From positions 1-64,000 of the forward strand of contig JAFZQX010000040.1 in assembly GCA_017620205.1 (NCBI GenBank): 64,000 nucleotides of DNA. Reading direction: 5' to 3'. The stretch is from Clostridia bacterium. GTDB taxonomy: Bacteria > Bacillota > Clostridia > UMGS1883 > UMGS1540. Every line of letters begins with the position of its first letter. The stretch's first letter is position 1. Under the pieces are notes generated by a model that did not search any database, was not told where the DNA came from, and saw nothing but the letters and a program-made list of their open reading frames with translations. Positions 52,895-61,220 of the stretch are shown in pieces. Both the position numbers and the translations under genes were made by a program.

Positions 52895-53709
52895 TGGTTG
52901 GTGAAACTAATTTTGTATATAAGAAAACACAAGGGGCGGAGCTGGGACTGACGTTCCTGCCGCCCGAAAATAAGGTTTTTGAAAATGCGCCGCTTTATTT
53001 TCTTCTTCCCGGAGGCGGCTGGCATAAGGGGACGAGGCGGTCAATGATTGTTTTTTCAGAACAATCCGTGTCCGATCTGCGAAAGCGTGGCTTTGCGGTT
53101 GCCGCTGCCAATTACAGATTAACCTCGGACGGCATCACAAACGTATATGATATATTAGAGGACTGTTTTGACGCGCTTTCGTATATGTGCGGTAATGCGG
53201 CAGAGTGTGGAATTGATGCCGGTAATATTATTCTGTCGGGACATTCGGCGGGCGCACATCTTGCGCTAATGCTTGGCTATTGCGACTGCGAAAAGTTTTC
53301 AAAGAATAAGAAGAATTATAATATAAAAGGTATTGCCGCAATGTCTGCGCCTACCGTGCTTTATGATAACAGAACGCACCGCCTGACGGAATCAATTGCC
53401 GCACTTTTCAGAAACTGCGATTTTGACAAAGCCGCAAAAGAGACAAGTCCCACAGCGTATGTGTCAAAGAACTGTCCGCCCACTCTTTTGTGCGCGGGAA
53501 CAAGCGATTATCTTGTTTTTGCGGTTTCATCGGAGATTCTATACAGCAAGCTTAAAGAGAAGGGCGCCGAAGCGGATATTATTCTTTCGGTAGGCGGCGG
53601 ACACAGCTTTGAAAAGGTGCATGGCAGTGTTGAGCCAAGCGTTTCCATGGAGGAAATACAGGCGAGAATTACGGAGTTTGCAATAAGTCATATTGATAAA
53701 AAGATATGA
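52894..53709 (+). CDS. Alpha/beta hydrolase, probable esterase
   Basis: 271 residues of the esterase/lipase (BD-FAE-like) type. LPGGGWHKGTRRS is the oxyanion loop, ILSGHSAGAHLALMLG carries the nucleophile serine (~113), CAGTSDYLVF the aspartate region and VGGGHSFEKVHG the histidine. Probably removes acetyl or other acyl groups from oligosaccharides in the cytoplasm. Second esterase of the locus, after 42616-43434. Confidence 0.87.
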   Translation: MVGETNFVYKKTQGAELGLTFLPPENKVFENAPLYFLLPGGGWHKGTRRSMIVFSEQSVSDLRKRGFAVAAANYRLTSDGITNVYDILEDCFDALSYMCGNAAECGIDAGNIILSGHSAGAHLALMLGYCDCEKFSKNKKNYNIKGIAAMSAPTVLYDNRTHRLTESIAALFRNCDFDKAAKETSPTAYVSKNCPPTLLCAGTSDYLVFAVSSEILYSKLKEKGAEADIILSVGGGHSFEKVHGSVEPSVSMEEIQARITEFAISHIDKKI

Positions 53710-53751
53710 TGCTTTTGTTTAAAATTTAACTTAAAAGGAAGTCTTGTAGCT

Positions 53752-55011
53752 ATGACGGAAAAAGTGATACAATTCGGTGAAGGCGGTTTCCTGCGCGGAT
53801 TTGCGGATTGGATGCTGCAAATTGTAAACGAAAAAACGGATTTTGGCGGCAAGGTGGTTGTAGTTCAGCCTATAGACAGGGGAATGTGCGATGTGCTTTC
53901 TGCGCAAAACTGCGAATATACGCATATCTGCAGAGGGATTGAAGGCGTTGAAGCAAAGAGAATAAATGTTATTTCAAGATGCGTAAAGCCGTATGACGAT
54001 TTTGACGGATTTCTGGCTCTTGCGGAAAACCCGAGTTTCCGTTTTGTTATTTCAAATACGACGGAAGCGGGTATATGCTTTGACGGTAATGACAAAATAG
54101 AGGACAGACCCGCAAAAACCTTTCCCGCAAAGCTTACGCAGTTGCTTTACAGGCGGTTTGATTTGGGACTCACGGGTTTTGTGTTCCTGCCTTGCGAGCT
54201 CATAGATAAAAACGGCGAAAACTTAAAAGAATGTGTTTTAAAGTATGCCGATTTATGGAATCTCGGAACTGATTTTAAAGAGTGGATCCAAAAAGATAAT
54301 ATATTCTGCAACACTTTAGTTGACAGAATAAACACAGGCTATCCGAAAGATGAGGATACGGGGATTGACGATAAAATGCTCAACACCTCCGAGTATTTTC
54401 ATCTTTGGGTAATTGAAGGCTATAAAGACCTTTTTTCTGAAATCCCGTTTGACAAATGCGGCCTGAACGTAATTTTAACGGACAATCTTGAAAAGTACAG
54501 AACGAGAAAGGTGCGCATACTAAACGGCGCGCACACTTCGCTTGTACCATACGCGCTGCTCTCGGGTTTTGAAACCGTAAAAGAGTGTATGGACGATGAA
54601 AAGATGCTCTCTCATATCAAAAAATGCGTTTATGATGAGATAATCCCTACGCTCGATTTGCCGCACGCGGAGCTTTGCGAGTATGCGGACAATGTTTTAA
54701 AGCGCTTTGCAAATCCGTATATTAAGCATTATCTTTCATCTATTGCGCTAAATTCCGTCAGCAAATTCAAGGTAAGAGTTTTGCCGTCGATTACGGAATA
54801 TATAAAAAGATATAATAAAATGCCGGAAACGCTTTTGTTCTCGTTTGCAAAGCTTATTGATTTTTATAAAACGGATATGACAAACGACGATAAAAACGTA
54901 ACAGCGTTTATGAAAACGGCAAGCGTTCGCGACATTCTTGCAAATGAGAAGCTTTGGGATGAGGATTTATCATACCTTTCAGACGGGGTAGAAAAATATG
55001 TTGATAAATAA
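53752..55011 (+). CDS. uxaB: Tagaturonate reductase (altronate oxidoreductase)
   Basis: 419 residues of the mannitol/altronate dehydrogenase family. IQFGEGGFLRGFADWMLQ is the N-terminal NAD-binding start, FRFVISNTTEAGICFD the family signature, then FIFLPCEL-type, FCNTLVDRINTGYP, and the catalytic region KVRILNGAHTSLVPYALLSGF (K, N, H). Reduces D-tagaturonate to D-altronate with NADH. Shorter than E. coli UxaB (483) but with all motifs. Its 3' end overlaps uxaA by 14 bp. Confidence 0.93.
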   Translation: MTEKVIQFGEGGFLRGFADWMLQIVNEKTDFGGKVVVVQPIDRGMCDVLSAQNCEYTHICRGIEGVEAKRINVISRCVKPYDDFDGFLALAENPSFRFVISNTTEAGICFDGNDKIEDRPAKTFPAKLTQLLYRRFDLGLTGFVFLPCELIDKNGENLKECVLKYADLWNLGTDFKEWIQKDNIFCNTLVDRINTGYPKDEDTGIDDKMLNTSEYFHLWVIEGYKDLFSEIPFDKCGLNVILTDNLEKYRTRKVRILNGAHTSLVPYALLSGFETVKECMDDEKMLSHIKKCVYDEIIPTLDLPHAELCEYADNVLKRFANPYIKHYLSSIALNSVSKFKVRVLPSITEYIKRYNKMPETLLFSFAKLIDFYKTDMTNDDKNVTAFMKTASVRDILANEKLWDEDLSYLSDGVEKYVDK

Positions 55012-56365
55012 GCTTGACAATGTTGAGGTTAATATCGAAAACGGCCATAAATACGCTCGTGTTGACATTAAAAGCGGAGAAAACATTATCAAATACGGCG
55101 AGCCGATAGGTCATGCCATTGGCGATATAAAAAAGGGCGAACATGTTCATACCCATAATATGAAAACAAACCTGTCCGGCAAAACCGTATATACATATAC
55201 GCCCTATGAAGATAAAACTGAATATGAAAAAACGGATTTAACTTTTATGGGATATGTCAGGAAAAACGGAAATGTAGGCATCAGAAACGATATATGGATT
55301 GTAAATACCGTCGGCTGTGTAAACAAGTCCGCCGAGAAAATTGCAAAAATTACGGGGGCCAAATGCTTTTTACACCCTTTCGGCTGCTCGCAGCTCGGAG
55401 ACGACCATAAAATAACTCAGCTTATTTTGAAAGGTATAATAAATAACCCAAACGCAGGCGGTGTGCTTGTACTTGGGCTCGGCTGTGAAAACAACAATAT
55501 CCCCGAATTTAAAAAGGTTTTGGGAGAGTATGATAATAGCCGCGTAAAATTTTTGATTTGCCAGGAAGTAGAAGACGAAATTGAAGAAGGCGTAAAAATA
55601 GTAAAAGAGCTTCAGGAAAACGCGAAAAAAGATATAAGGACGGCAGTAAATATAAGCGAGCTTAAGGTGGGACTTAAATGCGGCGGCAGCGACGGGCTTT
55701 CGGGCATTACCGCAAATCCTTTGGTCGGCAGATTTTGCGATAAGCTGACGCGTATGGGCGGCAAATGCGTTTTAACGGAAGTGCCCGAAATGTTCGGTGC
55801 GGAACACCTTTTAATGAAAAGATGCCGCGACAAAGAAACCTTTGATAATACGGTAAAGCTTATAAATGATTTTAAAGACTATTTTTTGCGCCACAATCAG
55901 GTGATATACGAAAATCCGTCGCCCGGCAATAAGGCGGGAGGCATAACCACTCTTGAAGAAAAATCGCTCGGCTGTGTTCAAAAGGGAGGACGCGCGGCAG
56001 TTGTTGATGTTTTAAACTACGGCGATACGGTCAAAAAAAGCGGATTATCTCTTTTAAACGGTCCGGGCAACGATATAGTAGCCGTTACAAATCTTTTTGC
56101 CGCGGGTGTAAATCTTATTTTGTTTACAACGGGGAGAGGAACGCCCGTGGGAACAGGCGTTCCGACCGTCAAAATCTCAACAAACGCGCCCCTTGCAGAG
56201 AAAAAACAAAACTGGATTGATTTTGACGCAAGTGGACTTACGGAAAAAGATTTGACGGAAGAACTGTTTAGTTTTGTCATATATATCGCAAACGGCAAAA
56301 AGACAAAAAACGAAGAAAACGGATATGAAGAAATATCAATTTTCAAGGATGGTGTTGTACTGTGA
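54998..56365 (+). CDS. uxaA: Altronate dehydratase
   Basis: 455 residues. Converts D-altronate to 2-keto-3-deoxygluconate, iron-dependent. The N-terminal SAF-like part (GHAIGDIKKGEHVHTHNMKTNL) is followed by the catalytic domain: GYVRKNGNVGIRNDIWIVNTVGCVNK, HPFGCSQLGDDH, LVLGLGCENNNIPEF, VGLKCGGSDGLSGITANPLVG, FTTGRGTPVGTGVPTVKIS. Starts inside uxaB and ends overlapping the GTG of uxaC, so the three genes are coupled. Confidence 0.96.
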   Translation: MLINKLDNVEVNIENGHKYARVDIKSGENIIKYGEPIGHAIGDIKKGEHVHTHNMKTNLSGKTVYTYTPYEDKTEYEKTDLTFMGYVRKNGNVGIRNDIWIVNTVGCVNKSAEKIAKITGAKCFLHPFGCSQLGDDHKITQLILKGIINNPNAGGVLVLGLGCENNNIPEFKKVLGEYDNSRVKFLICQEVEDEIEEGVKIVKELQENAKKDIRTAVNISELKVGLKCGGSDGLSGITANPLVGRFCDKLTRMGGKCVLTEVPEMFGAEHLLMKRCRDKETFDNTVKLINDFKDYFLRHNQVIYENPSPGNKAGGITTLEEKSLGCVQKGGRAAVVDVLNYGDTVKKSGLSLLNGPGNDIVAVTNLFAAGVNLILFTTGRGTPVGTGVPTVKISTNAPLAEKKQNWIDFDASGLTEKDLTEELFSFVIYIANGKKTKNEENGYEEISIFKDGVVL

Positions 56366-57582
56366 GCTTTATAAACGACAGTTTTATGCTGAAAAACGAA
56401 ACCGCAAAAAAGCTTTTTGAGCATGTAAAGGACTTGCCGATAATTGATTATCATTGCCATATCCCGCCGCAAATGATAGCGGAGGATTATATGTTTTCCG
56501 ACGCCTATGAGCTTTTTCTCGGCGGAGACCATTACAAGTGGCGGCAGATGCGCTCAAACGGCATAGACGAAGAGTATATAACAGGCGGGGCAGAGCCGTT
56601 TGAGAAGTGGCTGTATTTTGCAAAAACGATGCCGCGTCTTATCGGAAACCCTATATATCATTGGACGCATTTAGAGCTTAAACGGTATTTTGATATTGAT
56701 TTGATACTGAATGAAAAAAACGCGAAAGAAATATGGGATGCGGTAAATGAAAAGCTTAAAACGCCTGAATTTTCGGTCAAGAACATAATAAGAAAATCAA
56801 ACGTTGAGGTTATCTGTACAACGGATAACCCTTATGATGATCTCAAATATCACAAACAGCTGAAAGGTTTTGAAACGAAGGTAATTCCCGCGTTTCGACC
56901 GGATTTAGATGGCTTAAAGCCCGATATAACAGAGCGAATGGACTATTTCCACGAAAACGGATGCCGCCTTTCGGACCATGCGGTTGATGAGATAAACGAC
57001 GAAATAATTGACCATCTCGCGTTTTTGGGCGAAGAATACGCAAAGCGCGGCTGGGTATGGCAGCTGCACATAGGCGCCATGCGCAACAATAACACCAAGA
57101 TGTATGAGAAACTCGGCGCGGACACGGGCTTTGACAGCGTAAATGATTTTGAGATTGCAAAAGGGATTTCAAAGCTTCTTGATACTTTGGATAAAAAAGA
57201 CGTGCTTCCGAAAACTATTCTATACTGTTTAAACCCCAAAGACAATTATGTTCTCGGCACAATGCTCGGGAACTTCCAGAAAGCGCCCGTAAGGGGAAAA
57301 ATACAACTCGGCTCGGGCTGGTGGTTTAACGACAACCGCGACGGAATGGAAGCACAGCTTAGAGCATTTGCCAATTTAGGCTGTCTCGGAAACTTTATAG
57401 GAATGCTTACTGACAGCCGCAGCTTCGTATCATACACAAGACATGAGTATTTCAGAAGGATACTGTGTAATTTGATCGGCAAATGGGCGGAAGACGGAGA
57501 ATATCCTATGGATTTGGACGCATTAAAGCAAATAGCTGAGGATATTTCTTATTATAACGCAAAAGAATACTTTGATTTTTAA
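56362..57582 (+). CDS. uxaC: Glucuronate/galacturonate isomerase
   Basis: 406 residues. Isomerises D-glucuronate to D-fructuronate and D-galacturonate to D-tagaturonate. Amidohydrolase-fold motifs: LPIIDYHCHIPPQMIAED (HXH metal site), DHYKWRQMRSNGIDEEYITG, VICTTDNPYDDL, VIPAFRPD, WVWQLHIGAMRNNN, GSGWWFNDNRDGMEAQL, GMLTDSRSFVSYTRHEYFRRILC. Shorter than the E. coli protein (470). GTG start at 56362 overlapping the uxaA stop. Confidence 0.96.
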   Translation: MSFINDSFMLKNETAKKLFEHVKDLPIIDYHCHIPPQMIAEDYMFSDAYELFLGGDHYKWRQMRSNGIDEEYITGGAEPFEKWLYFAKTMPRLIGNPIYHWTHLELKRYFDIDLILNEKNAKEIWDAVNEKLKTPEFSVKNIIRKSNVEVICTTDNPYDDLKYHKQLKGFETKVIPAFRPDLDGLKPDITERMDYFHENGCRLSDHAVDEINDEIIDHLAFLGEEYAKRGWVWQLHIGAMRNNNTKMYEKLGADTGFDSVNDFEIAKGISKLLDTLDKKDVLPKTILYCLNPKDNYVLGTMLGNFQKAPVRGKIQLGSGWWFNDNRDGMEAQLRAFANLGCLGNFIGMLTDSRSFVSYTRHEYFRRILCNLIGKWAEDGEYPMDLDALKQIAEDISYYNAKEYFDF

Positions 57583-57613
57583 CAGGCTCATTAAAACGGC
57601 AAGGGGGTTGTTT

Positions 57614-58906
57614 ATGAAATTTACGGTTGCGGGCGATATGCTTATACAGAGACGTATTCCGGCTGATTATGAAGGCTTAAGCGAAGTGAAACGGTATATA
57701 GAAAAGGGCGATGTAAGGTTCTTTAACCTTGAAACAACAATAGGAAACGGCGAGTTTTTTGCCAATCAGTATAACGGCGGCAGCTATTTAAGGGCTGTGC
57801 CCGCTGTGCTTGACGATGCGAAAATGTTTGGCTTTAATATGCTAAGCTTTGCCAATAATCACGCAATGGATTTCTCGCATGACGGTCTTATGGCGACAAA
57901 AAAGGCTGTTGATGAGGCGGGATTTGTAAACGCGGGAGCCGGCGCAAATTTGGACGAAGCCGCCGCACCCTCGTATCTCGATACAAAAAACGGGCGGGCT
58001 GCTCTTATCTCGGTTGTCTCCACAATGATGAACGGGGCGGCTATGGCGGGAAGGCAATCGAGAAGATTTAAGGGTCGTCCCGGCGTAAACGGGCTCAGAA
58101 TCGACGAGCATATTGAGGTAACTCCTGAACAGTTTAAGGTTTTAAAAGAAATTACAGATCAGAGCCATGTAAATGCGGAGTTTGATATTGTAAGAGCAGA
58201 GGGCTATCTGCCGCAGATTGAAGAAGGAAAGCTTGTAATCAAAGATAAGGTTTTCAAGGAAGGAGATAGGACAAAATACGTCACGCACCCGAACGAAGCG
58301 GATACGGAACGCGTTTTAAAAGCTATATATGAAGCGCAGCTGCAGGCGGATTACATATTAATTAGCGTTCATTCGCATGAAATTTCGGGAACTTCAAAGG
58401 AAAACCCCGCGGACTTCCTTTGTGAATTCGCGCATAAATGTATAGATGCGGGCGCCCACGCCGTTGTGGGTCACGGGCCGCACCTGTTACGTCCCATAGA
58501 AATATATAAAAACCGTCCCATATTCTATTCTCTCGGTGATTTCGTTATTCATAACGAGTGCATTCCGTATGCGCCGTATGAAATGTATGAGGAACAGAAT
58601 TTGACCGATGACGCCACCGTGCGCGATCTGATTTTTGAGCGATCCAAAGGGCTTACACGCGGACTAATGCGTGATAAAAGGATGCTCCAAAGCGTAATAC
58701 CGTATTTTGAAATGGAAAACGGCGAACTTAAATCCGTTGAGCTTATGCCCATAGAACTGGGGTTTGACAAAAAAGGAGTAGGCCTGAAGGGCAATCCACG
58801 CGTGGGTGTTGAGTTTGGAATTATCGAACGGCTCGCAAAAATGTCTGAGAAGTACGGGACGGAGATTCAAATAAACGAAAACGGCTTTGGAACGGTTATA
58901 ATATAA
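57614..58906 (+). CDS. CapA-family metallophosphatase-like protein
   Basis: 430 residues of the CapA/PgsA calcineurin-like fold: KFTVAGDMLIQRRIP, VRFFNLETTIGNGEF, LSFANNHAMDFSHDGL, ADYILISVHSHEISG, GAHAVVGHGPHLLRPIEIY and YSLGDFVIHN. CapA proteins are tied to poly-gamma-glutamate capsule, but many members in sugar loci have no such partner. With no signal peptide and no capB or capC, a phosphatase or hydrolase role within this locus is more likely. GGGGG before ATG 57614 selects that start. Confidence 0.82.
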   Translation: MKFTVAGDMLIQRRIPADYEGLSEVKRYIEKGDVRFFNLETTIGNGEFFANQYNGGSYLRAVPAVLDDAKMFGFNMLSFANNHAMDFSHDGLMATKKAVDEAGFVNAGAGANLDEAAAPSYLDTKNGRAALISVVSTMMNGAAMAGRQSRRFKGRPGVNGLRIDEHIEVTPEQFKVLKEITDQSHVNAEFDIVRAEGYLPQIEEGKLVIKDKVFKEGDRTKYVTHPNEADTERVLKAIYEAQLQADYILISVHSHEISGTSKENPADFLCEFAHKCIDAGAHAVVGHGPHLLRPIEIYKNRPIFYSLGDFVIHNECIPYAPYEMYEEQNLTDDATVRDLIFERSKGLTRGLMRDKRMLQSVIPYFEMENGELKSVELMPIELGFDKKGVGLKGNPRVGVEFGIIERLAKMSEKYGTEIQINENGFGTVII

Positions 58907-58942
58907 GTATTAATATGCGTACAAAAGTGCGCAATTTTCAAA

Positions 58943-59144
58943 CCACTGACAAACTCGGTCTACCGCAAGAGGAACGTATTTTGTTAGTAATTTCATAGAA
59001 TAGACACAGTTTTTTAATTTCAAAACCCGGCCCCAAGAGATTGTCGAAATCTCTTGGGGCTGCTTGCTTTCCGCGAATTCAAACTCTGCCGTACCCACGT
59101 ACGCCGACGAATTTGAATTCGCGAAATATTCCGTCGTTTCTCAG
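58943..59144. repeat. 200-bp dispersed element, copy 2
   Basis: Near-copy of 18789-18988, including the imperfect terminal inverted repeats, a perfect CCCCAAGAGATT-GTCG-AAATCTCTTGGGG hairpin (59030-59060), and the GCGAATTCAAA ... TTTGAATTCGC inverted repeat around GTACCCACGTAC. The first stem differs from copy 1 by a compensated base pair. Confidence 0.75.
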
Positions 59145-59152
59145 TGTCCTAT

Positions 59153-59214
59153 CAGATTGATGACTTTGTCATCAATCTGAAACTGCGCACGCAAGTGCGC
59201 AGTTTGGCTTTTTT
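59153..59214 (+). terminator. Double hairpin terminator after the CapA-like gene
   Basis: CAGATTGATGAC-TTT-GTCATCAATCTG (59153-59179), then AAACTGCGCAC-GCAA-GTGCGCAGTTT (59180-59205) and GGCTTTTTT. Two perfect 11-12 bp stems in a row; the second is an intrinsic terminator. Confidence 0.85.
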
Positions 59215-59384
59215 AAAAGCAAAATTGTCACCTAAAAAGGAATAAATTATCATATTTAAAAAAGTAGTCCGGAATGATAAAATATATATAAAGAAAGATG
59301 CCTGTTTGCCACGGTATTTGTGAAAAACTGTCAAACGAACGGGCATTACAGAATTTTCCAGACTATTAAGGAAAGTGACATGTT

Positions 59385-61058
59385 ATGATTAAAGACATGA
59401 AATTCAGTTCAGAAAAAAACAGCCTGACAGTTAAATACATAATGCCCGTAAGGATAATAAAGTGTGAAAACGCTGAAAACGTGGAGGTTCTTTTAAAAGA
59501 TCTTCCCGCGCAGGCAATCCGCGGCGGTGAGCCGGAGGTTGCCGTTTTACACAAGGGCGGACATATTATATTTGATTTCGGCACGGAGTTGGCCGGTGGG
59601 ATAACGGTTACGGTGCGTTATCTTAAGGAGAACGGAGAAGAGGAAAGAAAGAGCCCAAATCCGTCGATAAGAGCAGTGTTTGGCGAAAGCGTTGCGGAAG
59701 CGATGGGCGCGCGCGGTGAAAAGAATTTTGTAAATGACCACAGTATGCGGGATGTTACTAGGGAATACGGGTTTATGTCAACGTTTCGTATAGGTCAGAC
59801 GGGATTCAGGTTCGTAAGGCTTGAAGCGTGTGACACCGGCGTTGAAATACTTTCCGTAAAGGGAGCTTTTGAATACCGCGATATACCGTACATAGGTGAA
59901 TTCCACTGCAGCGATAAAAGGCTTGAAAAGATCTGGAACGTTGGCGCTTATACCGTGCATCTTAACATGCAGGACTATTTGTGGGACGGAATAAAAAGAG
60001 ACAGGATGGTCTGGATTGGCGATATGCATCCCGAGATGCTTACAATATTCAGTGTTTTCGGCAAAAACGAATGTGTTACGAAAAGCATGGATCTTGTAAG
60101 AGATATAACGCCTTATACAGATTGGATGAACGGTCATTTAAGCTACAGCATGTGGTGGGTTACGCTGCAGCACGATTGGTATTTTCAGACCGGCGATGCG
60201 GCGTATCTTGAAGAGAATAAGGACTATCTTTTCGGTCTGCTCGAAAGAACGGTTTTGCTGATAGACGAAAACGGCGACTTTAAATGCGACGACTGTATGT
60301 TTGTGGATTGGAGCTCAAAAGACACACCTTACGCAAAAACAGGCGTTGCGGCAACAGCCGCACTCGCACTCAAAAACGGAGCAGAGCTTGCTCGCATTCT
60401 GAAAAATGACGCGCTTGCGGAAAAATGCGAAGAAGCTTACGGCAGAATAGACAGAGGAAAACTGAAATATGACGGAAATAAACAGGTTGCGGCGCTTCTT
60501 GCGGTTTCGGGGCTTGAGAGCGCGGAAAAAATAAACAAAGATGTCCTTTCAAACGACCCGCTTCGCGGCATTTCAACATTTATCGGCGGCTATGTTTTGC
60601 AGGCAAGAGCAGAGGCGGGCGACACCAAGGGCGCGATCGATGTTATACGCAAGTATTGGGGCGCTATGCTTGACCTCGGCGCGACAACGTTTTGGGAGGA
60701 TTTCGACCTTGATTGGACAGAAAACGCAACGCCTATTGATGAGCCCGTGCCGGAAGGCAAAAAGGATATTCACGGCGATAACGGACGTTTTTGCTATAAA
60801 CAGTTCCGTCACAGTCTTTGTCACGGCTGGGCAAGCAGTCCTACGTGGTTTTTGTCAAAATACGTACTCGGCGTAAGTGTAAAAGGACCCGGATGCAGAA
60901 AGCTGCTGATAAGACCGTGCCTCGGAGACCTTGACTATGTCAGGGGAAAATACCCAACGCCGTACGGGGCGGTTACAATAGAACACAAAAAGGATAAAGA
61001 CGGAAAAATAATAACCGCAGTTGACGCGCCAAAGGGAGTAGAAATAATAAGCGGCTGA
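59385..61058 (+). CDS. Alpha-L-rhamnosidase (GH78)
   Basis: 557 residues without signal peptide. An N-terminal beta-sandwich (~1-180) precedes the (alpha/alpha)6 barrel. The GH78 acid motif LWDGIKRDRMVWIGDMHPE is at ~205-222, TPYTDWMNG and WWVTLQHDWYFQTGD follow, the general-base region is ATTFWEDFDLDW (~430), and HSLCHGWASSPTWFLSKYVLGV closes the barrel before a C-terminal beta domain. It releases terminal rhamnose from imported oligosaccharides, feeding RhaA. Shorter than many GH78 enzymes (900+), lacking the extra N-terminal carbohydrate-binding domains. Separate transcription unit from the uxa block. Confidence 0.93.
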   Translation: MIKDMKFSSEKNSLTVKYIMPVRIIKCENAENVEVLLKDLPAQAIRGGEPEVAVLHKGGHIIFDFGTELAGGITVTVRYLKENGEEERKSPNPSIRAVFGESVAEAMGARGEKNFVNDHSMRDVTREYGFMSTFRIGQTGFRFVRLEACDTGVEILSVKGAFEYRDIPYIGEFHCSDKRLEKIWNVGAYTVHLNMQDYLWDGIKRDRMVWIGDMHPEMLTIFSVFGKNECVTKSMDLVRDITPYTDWMNGHLSYSMWWVTLQHDWYFQTGDAAYLEENKDYLFGLLERTVLLIDENGDFKCDDCMFVDWSSKDTPYAKTGVAATAALALKNGAELARILKNDALAEKCEEAYGRIDRGKLKYDGNKQVAALLAVSGLESAEKINKDVLSNDPLRGISTFIGGYVLQARAEAGDTKGAIDVIRKYWGAMLDLGATTFWEDFDLDWTENATPIDEPVPEGKKDIHGDNGRFCYKQFRHSLCHGWASSPTWFLSKYVLGVSVKGPGCRKLLIRPCLGDLDYVRGKYPTPYGAVTIEHKKDKDGKIITAVDAPKGVEIISG

Positions 61059-61220
61059 TGTTTTAAGGCGGTTTATATCAAATGTACAAAAATAATAAAA
61101 AAATTAGTTAACTTTGTCTACTAAATAGATAACAATGTAATCTTGTAATTTTTGCACATAAGTGTTATAATAATAGTATAGAATATTTGTAACTTATATA
61201 TATCTAGAGGAGGTAATGAA

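Noticed and set aside
57614-58906. Poly-gamma-glutamate capsule operon
   Set aside because: CapA-like fold only; no capB, capC or signal peptide, and the context is sugar catabolism.
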